Shown here in pieces: positions 62,790 to 64,000 of a stretch of DNA of 64,000 nt; position 1 is the first letter of the stretch, and every line of letters begins with the position of its first letter. Both the position numbers and the translations under genes were made by a program. Source of the stretch: Merdimonas faecis (lineage in GTDB: Bacteria; Bacillota; Clostridia; Lachnospirales; Lachnospiraceae); the NCBI RefSeq assembly GCF_001754075.1, contig NZ_MIEH01000006.1:101293-165292 (forward strand). Direction: 5' to 3'. The notes beneath the pieces are model-generated. The model made no database searches. It was given only the letters and a program-made list of their open reading frames with translations, and was not told the DNA's origin.

Positions 62790-63594
62790 ACATCGCCAGC
62801 TTCTTCTTAAGCTCCGCGATTTCCTGCTCCTGCTCGGAAATCTTTTTATCCTTTTGAGACGCCTCTTCCGTTTTCCTGGCCAGCGTCTTTTCCGCTTCCT
62901 GTTTTGCTTCTTCCCGCTCCTTCCTTAATGCATCGATCTCCTCCTGCATTTCATCAATCATTAACTGTACCGTATTCCGGTCCAATTCACGTAACTCCTC
63001 CGAGAACATCCCCATCACCCTTTCCACATTCCGGCACAGCTCATAAATTTCCTGGTAGGGTTTTCCAAACTCCGGATACTGGTCAAGTAATGCCTCTATC
63101 GCTTCCGGATCATCTACGCTTAGGAATGTGAGCCATGCGTCCAGCTTGTTTCTAATACCTTTATTGTGCAGAAGATCCTGAAAGATGTCAAGGCAGACAT
63201 AACAGAATTCCTGCAGAAGCTCAATCTCCGCGCCAGTGTCAGATACTTGGGTAAAATGGTGGATACATTCCTCCTTAAATCTCCGAAAGCTTTCCGGACT
63301 CTGTTCAAAAAATACGATTGTATATACTTTATGGATATCGCGGTAGCTAAACGCCCTTCCCCTTTCTCCCCGTACGCGTTTATACTGGCGAAGGAGGAGA
63401 TCCGCCGAATAACAGGCGCTTCTTTGGCCTGAAAATTTATAACCGATCTTCTGCACCTCCACATTTGCAATACTATGATCCTCCAGCTCTACCACGATAT
63501 CCATAATAACCAGAGAGCTTTCGTCCGCAATCCGTGTGGAATCATTGGGAAGTACTTGTAAAATCTTCACCTGCTGCCTTAGGATAAGAGACAA
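62767..63594 (-). CDS. Rpn-family PD-(D/E)XK nuclease, 5' end likely frameshifted
   Basis: A 275-aa reading from a TTG at 63594 with no ribosome site. It contains LPNDSTRIADESSLVIMDIVVELEDHSIANVEVQKIGY, the nuclease core typical of the 'PD-(D/E)XK family transposase' group, then ACYSADLLLRQYKRVRGE and FSYRDIHKVYTIVF. The C-terminus is a long coiled coil rich in E and K (about residues 205-270). The conserved N-terminus lies upstream in the same frame (63595-63750), where no start codon is found. It is probably a damaged gene. Confidence 0.7.
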   Translation of the reverse strand: MSLILRQQVKILQVLPNDSTRIADESSLVIMDIVVELEDHSIANVEVQKIGYKFSGQRSACYSADLLLRQYKRVRGERGRAFSYRDIHKVYTIVFFEQSPESFRRFKEECIHHFTQVSDTGAEIELLQEFCYVCLDIFQDLLHNKGIRNKLDAWLTFLSVDDPEAIEALLDQYPEFGKPYQEIYELCRNVERVMGMFSEELRELDRNTVQLMIDEMQEEIDALRKEREEAKQEAEKTLARKTEEASQKDKKISEQEQEIAELKKKLAMYEEHGND

Positions 63595-63750
63595 TAATTC
63601 ATTCAGGCGCTCTGGTGCATTTTCTGGGTTTAGGATTTCTTTGAAAAATGAATCATACAGGATTTTGACACCCCTGTTTCCGGAACAAAAATCCAGAAAT
63701 TCTTCCTGCTGTCCAGCTTTGAAATAATTCTTCCAGCCGCAAATTTCTCC
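63595..63750 (-). pseudogene. Conserved 5' coding part of the Rpn gene without a start
   Basis: In frame with the downstream gene this stretch encodes QQEEFLDFCSGNRG, VKILYDSFFKEILNPENAPERL, the normal N-terminus of this Rpn group. A TAA stops it at 63753-63751 and no ATG, GTG or TTG occurs before 63594. In the other frame a TTG at 63742, behind AAGGAG, reads LRLEELFQSWTA, which looks like the missing start, so one frameshift near 63715 would restore the gene. Confidence 0.55.
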
Positions 63751-64000
63751 TTATAATGAGACGGACTTCTTCTTTCGACCGAATAATCGGAAAATGAGAT
63801 TTTAAAGATTTCTTCACAGACAGATTCCCCCTTTTTAGAAATATAGAATTGAAAATAAATTGGAAAATAAAACGAAATTGTTAAAACGCTTCCAATTACA
63901 GAAGCAAAGAAACTTAAGAACCGGTTTTCACCGGATAGATAATTATAACATAGCATATCCCTAAAAGGAAAGCAATCCAAATCGAGTAGGAGGGAGTGAT

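Overview
The window reads as a chromosomal segment of a Gram-positive Firmicute, most likely a gut Lachnospiraceae/Clostridia species. This is an inference from strong AGGAGG-type ribosome binding sites, TTGACA/TATAAT promoters, Rpn-type nuclease genes with Q/G-rich tails, BlaI/BlaR1, a CpsB-type PHP phosphatase with BY-kinases, and DUF1847/DUF3810 genes. Most of the window is moderately GC-rich. The block from about 21.6 to 36 kb is visibly AT-rich and looks like an exchangeable glycan locus.

Layout. 0-2.3 kb: VanX-like dipeptidase, two small proteins, an orphan Phd/YefM antitoxin, and tRNA-Cys and tRNA-Glu separated by a duplicated hairpin. 2.5-8.8 kb: topB, then a convergent run glyA - LD-carboxypeptidase - DUF3810 metalloprotease-like membrane protein - DUF1847. 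8.8-14 kb: response regulator, histidine kinase, ABC ATPase and large FtsX permease, with a TTACA-repeat operator candidate in front of the ABC genes. 14-16.3 kb: PiT phosphate transporter and its DUF47/PhoU-like partner, preceded by an unusual leader with two consensus promoters, a structured RNA candidate and an attenuator-like hairpin. 16.3-21.5 kb: orphan 878-aa permease, HPr-like protein without the active-site His, zinc-ribbon membrane protein and GH25 lipoprotein.

22-45.4 kb: one very long leftward capsule/exopolysaccharide operon. From its promoter it encodes the PHP phosphatase, an Ig-like surface protein, two tandem Wzz/BY-kinase fusions, an LCP ligase, a UDP-sugar 4,6-dehydratase, a priming sugar-phosphate transferase, glycosyltransferases, an EpsG-type polymerase, a pyruvyltransferase, two hexapeptide acyltransferases and a Wzx-type flippase.

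45.4-56.6 kb is the most novel region. A leftward operon carries a PqqD-like chaperone, a 135-aa protein with an EYVAAC motif, a radical SAM/SPASM enzyme, an HprK-like P-loop kinase, an ABC exporter and an S24/S26 peptidase. It is followed upstream by a second, partly decayed module (truncated substrate-like gene, paralogous radical SAM, second PqqD), with an Abi/HEPN defence gene between the two. A nucleotidyltransferase-like gene and an Rpn nuclease with a tandemly duplicated 3' end lie beyond. I interpret this as a poorly characterised radical-SAM peptide/protein modification and export system.

56.7-64 kb: metallophosphoesterase, BlaI/BlaR1 pair without an adjacent beta-lactamase, FeoA-like protein, CrcB fluoride channel, iron-type alcohol dehydrogenase, 8-oxoguanine DNA glycosylase, and an Rpn-family nuclease gene whose 5' end appears frameshifted. 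No rRNA, CRISPR array, insertion sequence or prophage was seen.
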